The notes: a model not told the origin generated them from the sequence alone. Positions 46,427-57,380 are shown, counted from the first letter of the stretch. The stretch: 64,000 nt of DNA from Chrysogorgia sp. JL179-B06 (GCA_035772405.1 JAYKKM010000349.1:922001-986000), one strand, 5' to 3'. Made by a program: numbers and translations.

Positions 46427-47503
46427 AAGAAGAATATGTAACAAAGTCACACAGTTGGCAAAAGGTTTTAGAGCGCTCAATACCATTATAGGTAGAGCGA
46501 ATATTTATTAAGTGAAAAAGCTGTCGCTACTCGAGTTTCACGCTTATACGCGATCGTCAGGCAACTGACAGACTAGATCGAGTCTGCCAGTTGCCTGACG
46601 ATCGCGTATAAGCGTGAAACTCGAGTAGCGACAGCTTTTTCACTTAATATATATATATATATATATATGTATTAAAAAAGTGAAAGTTATCTTTGTCATT
46701 GAGGTTTTTCTCTTATTATTCTGCTTATAAGTAATGTTTACTTTTAGTTTTAGGATTCATTTTTTACCCTCACCTGCCGGAACACGACGTTGTTCTAACG
46801 TTGCTATGTACCAACAATTTTAGAACAACGTCCGTAGTGTAAAAAAAGTTAAAACTAAAATATTGATAGCTGGTCTCAATGTTATTGTGTGTGAAACAAC
46901 GTTTCCTCGAATATCAAACACTTTTAATCAGTAGAGTCAAGAGAATATTATAAAATAATTCAGTTCTCTGTCAAAGTGTCATTTTATAAGAGACAACAAA
47001 ATTGCCGCCGAACTGCCGCCGAACTTCGAAATATCGGCGGCAAAAAATTGCTTTCTTTTTTAAAAAGAAGATTTATCAAAATTGCGAGGACTGCACTCCT
47101 CTTGTGCTTTTATTACATCACGATCGGGTTTCGATAACGTTATAGAGACCTGGGCATACATATTCTATTATTTAAATAGAAACATGGCTTTCAGCTAATC
47201 ACCAGTTGCGTTCACAAAATGTTATTTTATAATGTTGTACATGTACATCAGTACATGACAATTTTAAAAATGTTTCAGAAATTGAACTATGTTAGGGTTG
47301 TCATTTCTAGTTACCCATGTTTACAGAATAGTTAGAAGTAATGTATATGATGATTTAGATCCCTTCTTAAATTCTCCTGATTCTCTGATTGATTTTTTAT
47401 TAGAGACACTGCCACGTCATCTGGACCAAATTCATTCAACAAAGGAAAACAAGGCTTCACAAACTTTGGGAAACTATTAGAGAAACAGATAAAACATGAT
47501 TAG
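40155..47503 (+). CDS. PCNP: PEST proteolytic signal-containing nuclear protein, complete, 5 exons
   Basis: PCNP is a small nuclear protein of animals linked to cell-cycle control and ubiquitination. Exons: 40155-40194, 40276-40433, 41192-41275, 42133-42191, 47404-47503 (TAG), giving 146 residues. The first residues are [13 protein letters not shown]. The lysine-rich middle has KRKADSEGK and SGISIKVGP. The conserved core is [10 protein letters not shown], then [19 protein letters not shown]. The last exon encodes [14 protein letters not shown] and ends KQIKHD. The vertebrate protein has the same order of blocks ([28 protein letters not shown]). All introns are GT-AG. Intron 4 (5.2 kb) holds a nested transposon stack. 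Confidence 0.93.
40515..40535. repeat. Poly-C run
   Basis: About twenty C in a row, lying in PCNP intron 2. Confidence 0.9.
40655..41145. mobile_element. Foldback MITE in PCNP intron 2
   Basis: GTATCGAGCTAAT opens and ATTAGCTCGATACG closes it. Arms of over 200 bp include GCAGTCTACCAACACC and degenerate CCCTAAAACCCTAAAAG. The right arm ends about 45 bp before PCNP exon 3. Confidence 0.88.
41345..42125. mobile_element. Penelope-like tails split by a LINE 3' end
   Basis: A minus tail piece (41345-41440) and a plus tail piece (41860-42115, TCTGAAGATGACCGCCACTG) belong to Penelope family 2. Between them, 41460-41835 encodes [19 protein letters not shown] and [18 protein letters not shown] before an AATAAAG tail and (TTA)n, a LINE C-terminus. 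Confidence 0.8.
42200..42890. other. PCNP intron 4, left part
   Basis: No exon or clear element was found. Short TATTAATAAT-type repeats lie near 42640-42690. Confidence 0.45.
43279..43362. repeat. (GATAT)n and (TA)n
   Basis: About twelve ATATG units run into a TA run that directly abuts the Tc1-like element. Confidence 0.95.
43363..45199. mobile_element. Tc1-like giant foldback; both arms code the transposase start
   Basis: TA|CAGTCAATTCAAAAAAGG and CCTTTTTTGAATTGACTG|TA are the ends, with arms of several hundred bp. The left arm at 43470 encodes [20 protein letters not shown] and, after a shift, [19 protein letters not shown] and [17 protein letters not shown]. The right arm encodes the same on the minus strand ([42 protein letters not shown]). 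This looks like the N-terminal helix-turn-helix part of a Tc1/IS630-type transposase. The catalytic half is absent from both arms. Confidence 0.85.
44957..45067. mobile_element. Small MITE with TTA target duplication
   Basis: TTA|GGCTACGTTTACACTAGAGC opens and GCTCTAGTGTAAACGCAGCC|TTA closes it. A 3-bp TWA duplication fits PIF/Harbinger-type mobilisation. It is inserted in the right arm of the Tc1-like foldback. Confidence 0.88.
45209..46332. mobile_element. hAT-like non-autonomous element
   Basis: CAGGCCTTGT and ACAAGGCCTG are the ends, with ATATATAT on both sides as a possible 8-bp duplication, although the flanks are TA repeats. Inside are a palindromic CGATCGATCG patch and three copies of ATTCGGCGAAACAGCGTGG. 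A broken reading [19 protein letters not shown] at 45535 has no recognised domain. Confidence 0.65.
46333..46424. repeat. (TA)n microsatellite
   Basis: About 45 TA units with one phase shift. Confidence 0.97.
46507..46648. repeat. Perfect 61-bp inverted repeat (hairpin)
   Basis: Arms 46507-46567 and 46588-46648 are identical in reverse complement by direct reading, with a 20-bp loop. Each arm contains TCGAGTTTCACGCTTATACG and CGATCGTCAGGCAACTG. (TA)n follows the right arm. Confidence 0.95.
46735..46860. repeat. Imperfect palindrome
   Basis: TACTTTTAGTTTTAGGATTC and ACGACGTTGTTCTA on the left pair with TAGAACAACGTCCG and AGTTAAAACTAAAA on the right. Confidence 0.7.
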
Positions 47504-47909
47504 GACTGACTGTACATAACACTGTCAATATTTAATTATGAACTGTTTTATCTTACTGGTAATATGGCAAAGAAAACAAATTACTACATGTATCATGTTA
47601 TTCAAACATAGGAACTGGTTGGTGAACAATAGACCTTCTAGCCATTATGATATTATACAAATCTATTAGCGACTACTGCTGCCATAATTCCTTGCAATCT
47701 TTCCTTACTCATGTTAATGTTAAACTGACTCTGGGAGTTGGAAAACATTTGCTCAACTTAACATCACAAAAAGATATGTAGAAAAGGATTCTGGTAGGAG
47801 ACACTAATATATTTATGTGTCATAATAGGTAAGGTACTGTCGGGTCTATTGGTAAAATACTACCTGAAAGACAGTTTAAAAGTAATTAGAGGATAGGTAT
47901 TGTACAGGA

Positions 47910-47915
47910 AATAAA
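47910..47915 (+). terminator. Likely PCNP poly(A) signal
   Basis: AATAAA lies about 410 bp after the PCNP stop. No other good signal was noticed in between. Confidence 0.55.
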
Positions 47916-48004
47916 GAATACCTTGAGATTCAACAGTTTAACTCTCTGTTATTAGTTATTACCATACACTCTCTGACCTCCATGCATTGCATACACAGTT
48001 TGTC

Positions 48005-48765
48005 AACAGATGTGAACAATGTTGTGCTGACAACTGTGAACAATGTTGTGCTGCCAACTGTGAAATGTTGTGGTGTCAACTGTGAACAATGTTGTACTGT
48101 CAACTGTGAACAATGTTGTGCTGTCAACTGTGAACAATGTTGTACTGTCAACTGTGAACAATGTTGTACTGTCAACTGTGAACAATGCTGTGCTGACAAC
48201 TGTGAACAATGTTGTGCTGTGAACAATGTTGTGCTGTCAACTGTGAACAATGTTGTGCTGCCAACTGTGAACAATGTTGTGCTGTCAACTGTGAACAATG
48301 TTGTGCTGTCAACTGTGAACAGTGCTGTCAACTGTGAACAATGTTGTGCTGCCAACTGTGAACAATGTTGTGCTGTCAACTGTGAACAATGTTGTGCTGT
48401 CAACTGTGAACAATGTTGTGCTGTCAACTGTGAACAATGTTGTGCTGTCAACTGTGAACAATGTTGTGCTGACAACTGTGAACAATGTTGTGCTGCCAAC
48501 TGTGAACAATGTTGTGCTGCCAACTGTGAACAATGTTGTGCTGCCAACTGTGAACAATGTTGTGCTGTCAACTGTGAACAATGTTGTGCTGTCAACTGTG
48601 AACAATGTTGTGCTGCCAACTGTGAACAATGTTGTACTGACAACTGTGAACAATGTTGTACTGTCAACTGTGAACAATGTTGTGCTGACAACTGAACAAT
48701 GTTGTACTGTCAACTGTGAACAATGTTGTGCTGACAACTGTGAACAATGTTGTGGCAGTTGTGCT
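48005..48765. repeat. 24-bp minisatellite
   Basis: The unit CTGTCAACTGTGAACAATGT plus TGTG repeats about 31 times with TCAA/CCAA/ACAA variants. Because 24 is a multiple of three, both strands stay open (VNCEQCCA on plus, CSQLTAQH on minus). No gene is supported. Confidence 0.95.
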
Positions 48766-49029
48766 GCAAACTGTCAATCCTCCAACAAAGCCAATCCTCC
48801 AGGTCAGTGTCTGTCTGTCTGTCTGTCTGTTTGTCTTTCTCCTTTTCTTTAACTTCGACTTGTTATTCATGAATCTTCTAGGGTTGGCTAAATTCCCGAC
48901 CAGTCAATGAAGGTGAAATATTGATGCCTTTGTTCGAGAAAGTATTTTCTCCCCTCAGGCTCTTCGTGCAGCAAAATCTTGTGCCAAAGATAGAGGTAAA
49001 TAGTATTCATCCGTCCAACCGACCGACCG

Positions 49030-49405
49030 CTGATATATATTCTTCATGAAGTGAATAGTTGAATGTCAAAATGTTTTATGATTTGAGCTTTGTGTTGATG
49101 TTCTAGAAAGGCTTGTTTTCCGAACTGCTAATGAGTGAGGAATTTGTCTTTCTTTCCTGCTTTCCGTGTGGAAAGACTGGTTGAGGATTTGAGTGAAAAA
49201 GTTGATCTCTAGTATAGCGTTCAAGTATACACTGTATCATCAACGTTTGAATTAGATCAAATTTCTCTAGCAGCAGAATATTGTATCCAAAATGATGACT
49301 GGGTAGACGTCACAACGACAAACAAACCTTAATAGCACATCAACGCAAAGCTCTGAAATCATAAAACATTTCTTGGCATATTGTAACTATTCACTGCATG
49401 TAGAA
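49030..49405. mobile_element. Foldback MITE
   Basis: GTGAATAGTTGAATGTCAAA and GAACTTT/AGCTTTG-type sequence on the left mirror AAAGCTCTGAAATCATAAAA and TAACTATTCAC on the right. A fragment is at 17265-17400. Confidence 0.78.
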
Positions 49406-49866
49406 TCTATGTAAGTAATATCGAATTTGGAGTGATAGGCACTTACTGTACAAAGTCATTTGGTTCGACCAAATCATGCCTGACTGCTAACTGCAATACA
49501 ACTATATCAGTGTGGTAAATACTAAATAATATACATGTAGTCGTTTAATGTATGTTTTCCTCTAACTCCATTACAGTTGCTCGAGTGTAACCACATTTAA
49601 ATGCAGGCCATCAACCTTCTCCAAGGTCTAATTCCTGAAGAAGATGCTCCAAAACAAGCGGACGCAGCATTCCTGGAAAAGCTCTTTGTATTTGCCTTGA
49701 TGTGGAGCGTCGGAGCTTCCCTAGAATTGGGCGATAGAAAGAAAGTAAGTCAACAAAGATCTCTTATCATAATATAGACTTCCACCATATATGAGCTATT
49801 CCCCATAGGCAGGACATATATCAATTGAATATACCAGTACATTGTAACCTTTGCTCTCCCATCTGA

Positions 49867-49938
49867 GTCTCTGTAGCTTAATGGTTAGAGCATCTCACTG
49901 GCAATCAGAAGGTTACAGGTTTGATTCTTGTTCGGGAC
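49867..49938 (+). repeat. tRNA-derived unit
   Basis: GTCTCTGTAGCTTAATGGTT is followed by GGTTACAGGTTTGATTC and GTTCGGGAC. It is closest to the cluster at 16640-17231 and shares the following body (GACGATCATCTATGTATCGT). Confidence 0.7.
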
Positions 49939-50018
49939 ATTTTCTGAGGATATGAGCTTGACGATCATCTATGTATCGTCTGTATAAGGGTATTTCGAAA
50001 TCACCATTTGGTATTTAC

Positions 50019-50500
50019 CAGGCCTCCCGCTCGCAGGCACATTTTCGATTTGTGCAGGCACAATTTTTTTGCTGATTTTTTAGCTAGTTATTAAAACTGT
50101 GTTTACAAAGTATGACGTTCGCAGGCACTATTTACAATTCAGAACGTTTGTGCAGGCACAGAGATTTTATTTTTTTAGTTCATTAGCTGTTTTGTAAACG
50201 TATACGTTTTCAAAATAATATTTTTTGTCAGGAGCATGTCGCGATGTAAGATTTTTCAGGTTTTATTGCATGCAATAAAATTGCAAACTAAGGTACGCTT
50301 ATAGACAACGAACAAATAATATCGTTTGTGGCAACTTTCCCCACCAAAGCGTTTGTTTTCCGAAGCCAGAAGCGCAAGCGTCGTGAAGTTTTCCAAACCC
50401 TTGTTTCCTATGGTTCGCACACAGCACACAAAATTTTTGCAGGCAATTTCCAACTTCTAAATTCTGCTTGCAGGCACAAAAAAATATTAATGAGGCCTGG
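50019..50500. mobile_element. hAT-like MITE with 8-bp target duplication
   Basis: CAGGCCTCCCGCTCGCAGGC opens and the right end closes in GAGGCCTGG. GTATTTAC flanks it exactly on both sides (50011-50018 and 50501-50508). The motif GCAGGCAC recurs several times inside. There is no transposase. Confidence 0.9.
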
Positions 50501-50737
50501 GTATTTACACTCGATTATGATGTAGAATAAGCAGAAGTGCTTGTGGAAAATTTCAAATGACAATATACATGTACTTAATTAGTAAAAACGTACTAGTATA
50601 GTCTGCATATCTGATTGGCTACATGACTCGCTATCTAATTGTCGATAGTTATTATCGAGTATAGCGACGAGTGACGTGATAAGGATGATAAAGATGAGTT
50701 GATTTGGTGAATTGTTTTCTACTCAAGCTTAAACGCA

Positions 50738-51105
50738 AACTCAGAAAAACGTTAATCGAACCCGCAACATTCTGATCTCCGGTTGGACGCTCTAACCATT
50801 GAGCTACCAGGATTCATATGACAGAGAGCAGGCTACGTTGCGTACTGGTTCGTACGTGCGACATACTTACTACTAAATCAGCAGTCTCGATATGTCTGTA
50901 TAACAACCAAGCTGCAAGTCACTAATATTTATCTGATATAGATAAGATATACAGACATATCGAGACTGCAGATTTGTAGTACGTATGTCTCACGTAAGAA
51001 CTAGTACACAACGTAGCCTTCGCTCTGCCATCTGAGTTCTGGTAGCTCAATGGTTAGAGCGTCTAATCTGAGATAACGAAGGTTGCGCGTTCGTTTCCCG
51101 TCTGA
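50738..51105. mobile_element. Foldback with tRNA-like units as its two arms
   Basis: A minus tRNA-like unit (about 50742-50812) and a plus unit (about 51034-51105) face outward around a palindromic centre. AGTCTCGATATGTCTGTATA pairs with TATACAGACATATCGAGACT, and GCAGGCTACGTTGCGTACTG pairs loosely with ACACAACGTAGCCTTCGC. The right unit runs straight into the 87-bp satellite. Confidence 0.8.
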
Positions 51106-54100
51106 ACACCAACCTTTTATAGTATTTGATTTGTATTTCTGCACTACCTACACAGCACAACACTTTGATCTCCTTCACATTATTTTGGTAGTACACCAAC
51201 CTTTTATAGTATTTGATTTGTATTTATACACTACCTACACAGTACAACACTTTGATCTCCTACACATTATTTTGGTAGTACACCAACCTTTTATAGTATT
51301 TGATTTGTATTTCTACACTACCTACACAACACAACACATTGATCTCCTTCACATTATTTTGGTAGTACACCAACCTTTTATAGTATTTAATTTGTATTTC
51401 TACACTACCTACACAGTACAACACTTTGATTTCCTTCACATTATTCTGGTAGTACACCAACCTTTTATAGTATTTGATTTGTATTTCTACACTATCTATA
51501 CAACACAACACTTTGATCTCCTTCACATTATTTTGGTAGTACACCAACCTTTTATAGTATTTGATTTGTATTTCTACACTACCTACACAGTACAACACTT
51601 TGATCTCCTTCACATTATTTTGGTAGTACACCAACCTTTTAGAGTTTTCGATTTGTATTTCTACACTACCTACACAGCACAACACTTTGATCTCCTTCAC
51701 ATTATTTTGGTAGTACACCAACCTTTTATAGCATTTGATTTGTATTTCTACACTACCTACACAGTACAACACTTTGATCTCCTTCACATTATTTTGGTAG
51801 TACACCAACCTTTTATAGTATTTGATTTGTATTTCTACACTACCTACACAGTACAACACTTTGATCTCCTTCACATTATTTTGGTAGTACACCAACCTTT
51901 TATAGCATTTGATTTGTATTTCTACACTACCTACACAGTACAACACTTTGATCTCCTTCACATTATTTTGGTAGTACACCAACCTTTTATAGTATTTGAT
52001 TTGTATTTCTACACTACCTACACAGTACAACACTTTGATCTCCTTCACATTATTTTGGTAGTACACCAACCTTTTATAGTATTTGATTTGTATTTCTACA
52101 CTACCTACACAGCACAACACTTTGATCTCCTTCACATTATTTTGGTAGTACACCAACCTTTTAGAGTTTTCGATTTCTATTTATACACTACCTACACAGC
52201 ACAACACTTTGATCTCCTTCACATTATTTTGGTAGTACACCAACCTTTTATAGTATTTAATTTGTATTTCTACACTACCTACACAGCACAACACTTTGAT
52301 CTCCTTCACATTATTTTGGTAGTACACCAACCTTTTATAGTATTTAATTTGTATTTCTACACTACCTACACAGTACAACACTTTGATCTCCTTCACATTA
52401 TTTTGGTAGTACACCAACCTTTTATAGTATTTGATTTGTATTTCTACACTACCTACACAGTACAACACTTTTATCTCCTTCACATTATTTTGGTAGTACA
52501 CCAACCTTTTATAGTATTTGATTTGTATTTCTACACTACCTACACAGTACAATACTTTGATCTCCTTCACATTATTTTGGTAGTACACCAACCTTTTATA
52601 GCATTTGATTTGTATTTCTACACTACCTACACAGTACAACACTTTGATCTCCTTCACATTATTTTGGTAGTACACCAACCTTTTATAGTATTTGATTTGT
52701 ATTTCTACACTACCTACACAGTACAACACTTTGATCTCCTTCACATTATTTTGGTAGTACACCAACCTTTTATAGCATTTGATTTGTATTTCTACACTAC
52801 CTACACAGTACAACACTTTGATCTCCTTCACATTATTTTGGTAGTACACCAACCTTTTATAGTATTTGATTTGTATTTCTACACTACCTACACAGTACAA
52901 CACTTTGATCTCCTTCACATTATTTTGGTAGTACACCAACCTTTTATAGTATTTGATTTGTATTTCTACACTACCTACACAGCACAACACTTTGATCTCC
53001 TTCACATTATTTTGGTAGTACACCAACCTTTTAGAGTTTTCGATTTCTATTTATACACTACCTACACAGCACAACACTTTGATCTCCTTCACATTATTTT
53101 GGTAGTACACCAACCTTTTATAGTATTTAATTTGTATTTCTACACTACCTACACAGCACAACACTTTGATCTCCTTCACATTATTTTGGTAGTACACCAA
53201 CCTTTTATAGTATTTAATTTGTATTTCTACACTACCTACACAGTACAACACTTTGATCTCCTTCACATTATTTTGGTAGTACACCAACCTTTTATAGTAT
53301 TTGATTTGTATTTCTACACTACCTACACAGTACAACACTTTTATCTCCTTCACATTATTTTGGTAGTACACCAACCTTTTATAGTATTTGATTTGTATTT
53401 CTACACTACCTACACAGTACAATACTTTGATCTCCTTCACATTATTTTGGTAGTACACCAACCTTTTATAGTATTTGATTTGTATTTCTACACTACCTAC
53501 ACAGTACAATACTTTGATCTCCTTCACATTATTTTGGTAGTACACCAACCTTTTATAGTATTTGATTTGTATTTCTACACTACCTACACAGTACAACACT
53601 TTGATCTCCTTCACATTATTTTGGTAGTACACCAACCTTTTATAGTATTTGATTTGTATTTCTACACTACCTACACAGTACAACACTTTGATCTCCTTCA
53701 CATTATTTTGGTAGTACACCAACCTTTTATAGTATTTGATTTGTATTTCTACACTACCTACACAGTACAACACTTTGATCTCCTTTACAGTATTTTGGTA
53801 GTACACCAACCTTTTATAGTATTTAATTTGTATTTCTACACTACCTACACAGTACAATACTTTGATCTCCTTCACATTATTTTGGTAGTACACCAACCTT
53901 TTATAGTATTTAATTTGTATTTCTACACTACCTACACAGTACAACACTTTGATCTCCTTCACATTATTTTGGTAGTACACCAACCTTTTATAGTATTTAA
54001 TTTGTATTTCTACACTACCTACACAGTACAACACTTTGATCTCCTTCACATTATTTTGCTAGTACACCAACCTTTTGTAGTATTTGATTTGTATTTCTAC

Positions 54101-54735
54101 ACTACCTACACAGTACAACACTTTGATCTCCTTCACATTATTTTGGTAGTACACCAACCTTTTATAGTATTTAATTTGTATTTCTACACTACCTACACAG
54201 TACAACACTTTGATCTCCTTCACATTATTTTGGTAGTACACCAACCTTTTATAGTATTTAATTTGTATTTCTACACTACCTACACAGTACAACACTTTGA
54301 TCTCCTTCACATTATTTTGGTAGTACACCAACCTTTTGTAGTATTTGATTTGTATTTCTACACTACCTACACAGTACAACACTTTGATCTCCTTCACATT
54401 ATTTTGGTAGTACACCAACCTTTTATAGTATTTGATTTGTATTTCTACACTACCTACACAGCACAACACTTTGATCTCCTTCACATTATTTTGGTAGTAC
54501 ACCAACCTTTTATAGTATTTAATTTGTATTTCTACACTACCTACACAGTACAACACTTTGATCTCCTTCACATTATTTTGGTAGTACACCAACCTTTTAT
54601 AGTATTTAATTTGTATTTCTACACTACCTACACAGCACAACACTTTGATCTCCTCCACATTATTTTGGTAGTACACCAACCTTTTATAGTATTTAATTTG
54701 TATTTCTACACTACCTACACAGTACAATACTTGTG
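51106..54735. repeat. 87-bp satellite, about 42 units
   Basis: The unit starts ACACCAACCTTTTATAGTAT and ends TTCACATTATTTTGGTAGT. As 87 is 29 codons and the unit has no stop in one frame on each strand, it yields one 1227-codon plus frame and four long minus frames. Variant units (with TTTTAGAGTTTTCGATTTCT) at 52157 and 53027 show a 10-unit higher-order duplication of about 870 bp. It occupies the gap between dynein blocks 49744 and 55462. Confidence 0.95.
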
Positions 54736-54744
54736 TATCATTTT

Positions 54745-55080
54745 TAGCAAAGTACCGTTGTTCTAGCACTTCAATATTATCGTCAACACAAGTTAAATAT
54801 AGCGGTGCCATGTTGTGGAATGATCTTTCGCGGGAAGCTAAATTGGCCGATATGATTGATTGTTTTAAGAGGAAGATACGCCCGACTTATATTATGATGC
54901 TGTGATCAAACCTACTTCTTGACAAATAATTTTTTATTTTATTCATATGACTATATTACTTGTACATATAATAGAACTTTTGTGTGTTAATTTTATTCGT
55001 ATTGCATGCATGCATAAAATAGTGTGACGCCCCTTGTCAAAATCAGCTAATGTTGACGAGGCTAGCGTGTTTAAATAAAG
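54745..55080 (+). mobile_element. LINE 3' end with simple-repeat tail
   Basis: The frame reads VKYSGAMLWNDLSREAKLAD and MIDCFKRKIRPTYIMML before a stop, the usual WNDLS...FKRKI C-terminus. The 3' region ends TTAAATAAAGTTTTACCTAC, directly joined to the (CTAC)n run. Confidence 0.8.
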
Positions 55081-55082
55081 TT

Positions 55083-55425
55083 TTACCTACCTACCTACCT
55101 ACCTACCTACCTACCTACCTACCTACCTACCTACCTACCTACCTACCTACCTACCTACCTACCTGCCTACCTACCTACCTACCTACCTACCTACCTACCT
55201 ACCTACCTACCAACCTAGCTACCTACCTACCTACCTACCTACCTACCTACCTACCAACCTAGCTACCTACCTAGCTACCTACCTACCTACCTACCAACCT
55301 AGCTACTTACTTACCTACCTACCTACCTACCTACCTACCTACCTACCTACCTACCTACCTACCTACCTACCACCTACCTACCTATCTACCTACCTACCTA
55401 CCTACCTACCTACCTACCTACCTTA
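55083..55425. repeat. (CTAC)n array
   Basis: About 85 CTAC units with rare CAAC/TAGC variants, extending the LINE tail at 55080. It ends 37 bp before a dynein block. Confidence 0.97.
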
Positions 55426-55654
55426 TATCGGTTCCTAAATCACTTACTTTTCAATGTTTAGATTTCACGTAACGACAAGAGCTGGAAAGCGTGGTTAGAC
55501 TCGGACAGTCCCGAAGACAGTTCCATCCCCGACGGTTACGAGGAGTCTTTGGATACCTTCAGGAAACTGTTGTTGATAAGATCATGGTGCCCTGACCGTA
55601 CTATCAGTCAACAAAGGTATAGTTATGTCCGAGCGGCGACTAAACCGGCTACCC

Positions 55655-56095
55655 CACTGGCTAGCCAGTGAGGAGGATGGTTGGACATCCAACAAGACTA
55701 AAAACACGATTTGTGAAAAGAGTGTTTTGTAGCTGTGGTATCTTTAATCGTAGGTCTAGTTTCTCTATCCAATTTTCGAGTCTCTTGCTGACAGATCCAA
55801 GTGCTCCTATCACCACCGGCACAACCTCCACCTTATTTATTTTTCACAACTCTCCAATTTCAATCCTCAGCTCCTCATACCTTTCAACCTTCTTGTCTTC
55901 TCTTGTTGCTACTTTACCGTCCTCAGGGATTGCCACATCAACTATCTTTTTGTCTATCAACACAATGTCTGGCTTTCTATGCTTGATCTTTCGATCACAC
56001 TGCACCATAAAATCCCACAACACCTTCGCCCCACTCATTCTCCACGACTCGCTCAGCCAACTTACTACATCCACTCAGATGGCATGAGTACCTGG
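55655..56095 (-). mobile_element. LINE RT C-terminal fragment
   Basis: Minus frame: LSESWRMSGAKVLWDFMVQC, DRKIKHRKPDIVLIDKK, VDVAIPEDGKVATREDKKVE and on through GALGSVSKRL-like sequence. The KPDIVxID...VDVAIP...EKVERY series is the endonuclease-like C-terminal part of some marine-animal LINE polyproteins. Confidence 0.78.
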
Positions 56096-56099
56096 ACTT

Positions 56100-56580
56100 G
56101 GTATACGTTTTCAAGTCAATATTTGCTTCAAATGATCCTTACATCTCCGTCAAGTCTTCCAGTCGTGTAAATTTAAATATTCCTAAAGTAAACACTCTAA
56201 CTTTCCAGAATAGCTTCTATTGTAGGGCACCAAGAATTTTCAATTCATTGCCATCATATTTACGATATCCTAATCTCTCTATAGGCCAATTCAAATCTGA
56301 ATTGTTAAAGTACTATCAACATGCAACCGAACACGTATACGATGTATAAATTCCGCAAACGTTTAAAACAGTCTGTGTAAAATGTCACTCATGTCGTCCC
56401 CTATCTAGTTTGCTTGTTAAAATGTGCTGTTAGTTTATGTCTTAGTTTAGATATTAACCATGTTATCTGTTTGATTTAATGTTATATCATAGGGACCCCG
56501 TAATGGAGCAACAAGCTCTGTGGGACATCCCCGCCACCTTTTTGGCAAAGCTTGTAAAATAAAATAAAATAAATAAATAT
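56100..56580 (+). mobile_element. LINE 3' end, second family
   Basis: The frame reads TLTFQNSFYCRAPRIFNSLP, SYLRYPNLSIGQFKSELLKY and HATEHVYDV. The 3' tail with GGGACCCCGTAATGGAGC ends in AATAAAATAAATAAATA. Confidence 0.82.
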
Positions 56581-57119
56581 GCCACACTGTCTCCCCTTTT
56601 TCACCACAGGGGGTCCTCCTCTGTCTTGTCAATCTTGTTCTTCACGTATTTTGTTCTCAACGCTTGCGGTCAAAGGGCTCTTCCCTTACGAAAATTTAAT
56701 ATGTTAACATTTTTACTTTACATTTAGTTTGCGGAAGGTGTTATTCTCAACTTGGAGACGATGTGGGAGGAAAGTGATCCTCGGACACCCATGGTTTGTC
56801 TGCTGTCCATGGGCTCTGATCCTACCGCTAACGTTGAGTCATTATGTAAGAAGAACAGGCTTGGTAAGTTGGTTTCAATGATATGAGACTGGATCAAGGA
56901 TCCATTGTTGCCAAGATTGAAAATGAAATTTTGAAATTGAAAATTGAAATTTTCCAAAAATGAAGCCAAGATATTTCTCTGCGGCTATCTTGGAGAAACC
57001 ACCTGCTCTATGTAGTTCATGTCAAGGAGCCGTAGTTTGTGATCCAAAATTGCGAGAAAACCTTCAACAACTGATTTACCTTAGGATCGGGAACGGTCAG
57101 TGTTTTTATTCTATGACAA

Positions 57120-57320
57120 ATGATAAGAGGTGGGGATGGTGATAAGATATGGGGATGAGGGTTGGGATAAGAGATTGCGATGAGGGATAGGGGTAAAGTT
57201 AATGGAGGGGGTGGTGATGAGGGATGGGATAAGGATGTTGATCAGGATGTTGGTGGATAGGTATAAACTGGAGATAGACATGGAGAATGTGGTGGTAATG
57301 GTATAGAGAGGGGTGACAAT
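57120..57320. repeat. G-rich degenerate repeat
   Basis: GGGATGAGGG/GGGATAAG-type motifs recur on the plus strand. This could allow G-quadruplexes, which is inference only. Confidence 0.55.
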
Positions 57321-57380
57321 AGGACAGCGTCGAGTCTGAGAGTTAGAATTCACTCGCTCCTATATTAATTAAAGAGTGAT

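Larger units (their letters stand above)
42897..47093. mobile_element. 4.2-kb inverted-repeat element holding nested insertions
   Basis: CAGTCCTCGCAATTTT at 42897 is mirrored by a TTGCGAGGACTG end at 47093. Clusters of GGCGGCAA/TTGCCGCC lie just inside both ends. CACTCC flanks both sides, a possible 6-bp target duplication. The interior includes a Tc1-like foldback (43363-45199), a hAT-like element (45209-46332), TA runs and a 61-bp hairpin. The inference is one host element later hit by others. Confidence 0.65.

Noticed and set aside
48002..48790. CRISPR-like array
   Set aside because: The sequence is eukaryotic and the repeats are directly tandem without unique spacers.
47930..48852. Cysteine-rich (VNCEQCCA) and CSQLTAQH repeat proteins
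   Set aside because: Both come from a 24-bp tandem repeat open on both strands.
50256..50525. 65-codon frames on both strands
   Set aside because: They fall within the hAT-like MITE 50019-50500 and have no recognisable features.
51083..54766. A 1227-codon open frame as a giant protein gene
   Set aside because: It is the 87-bp satellite read in its stop-free frame; the opposite strand is equally open and there is no non-repetitive coding flank.
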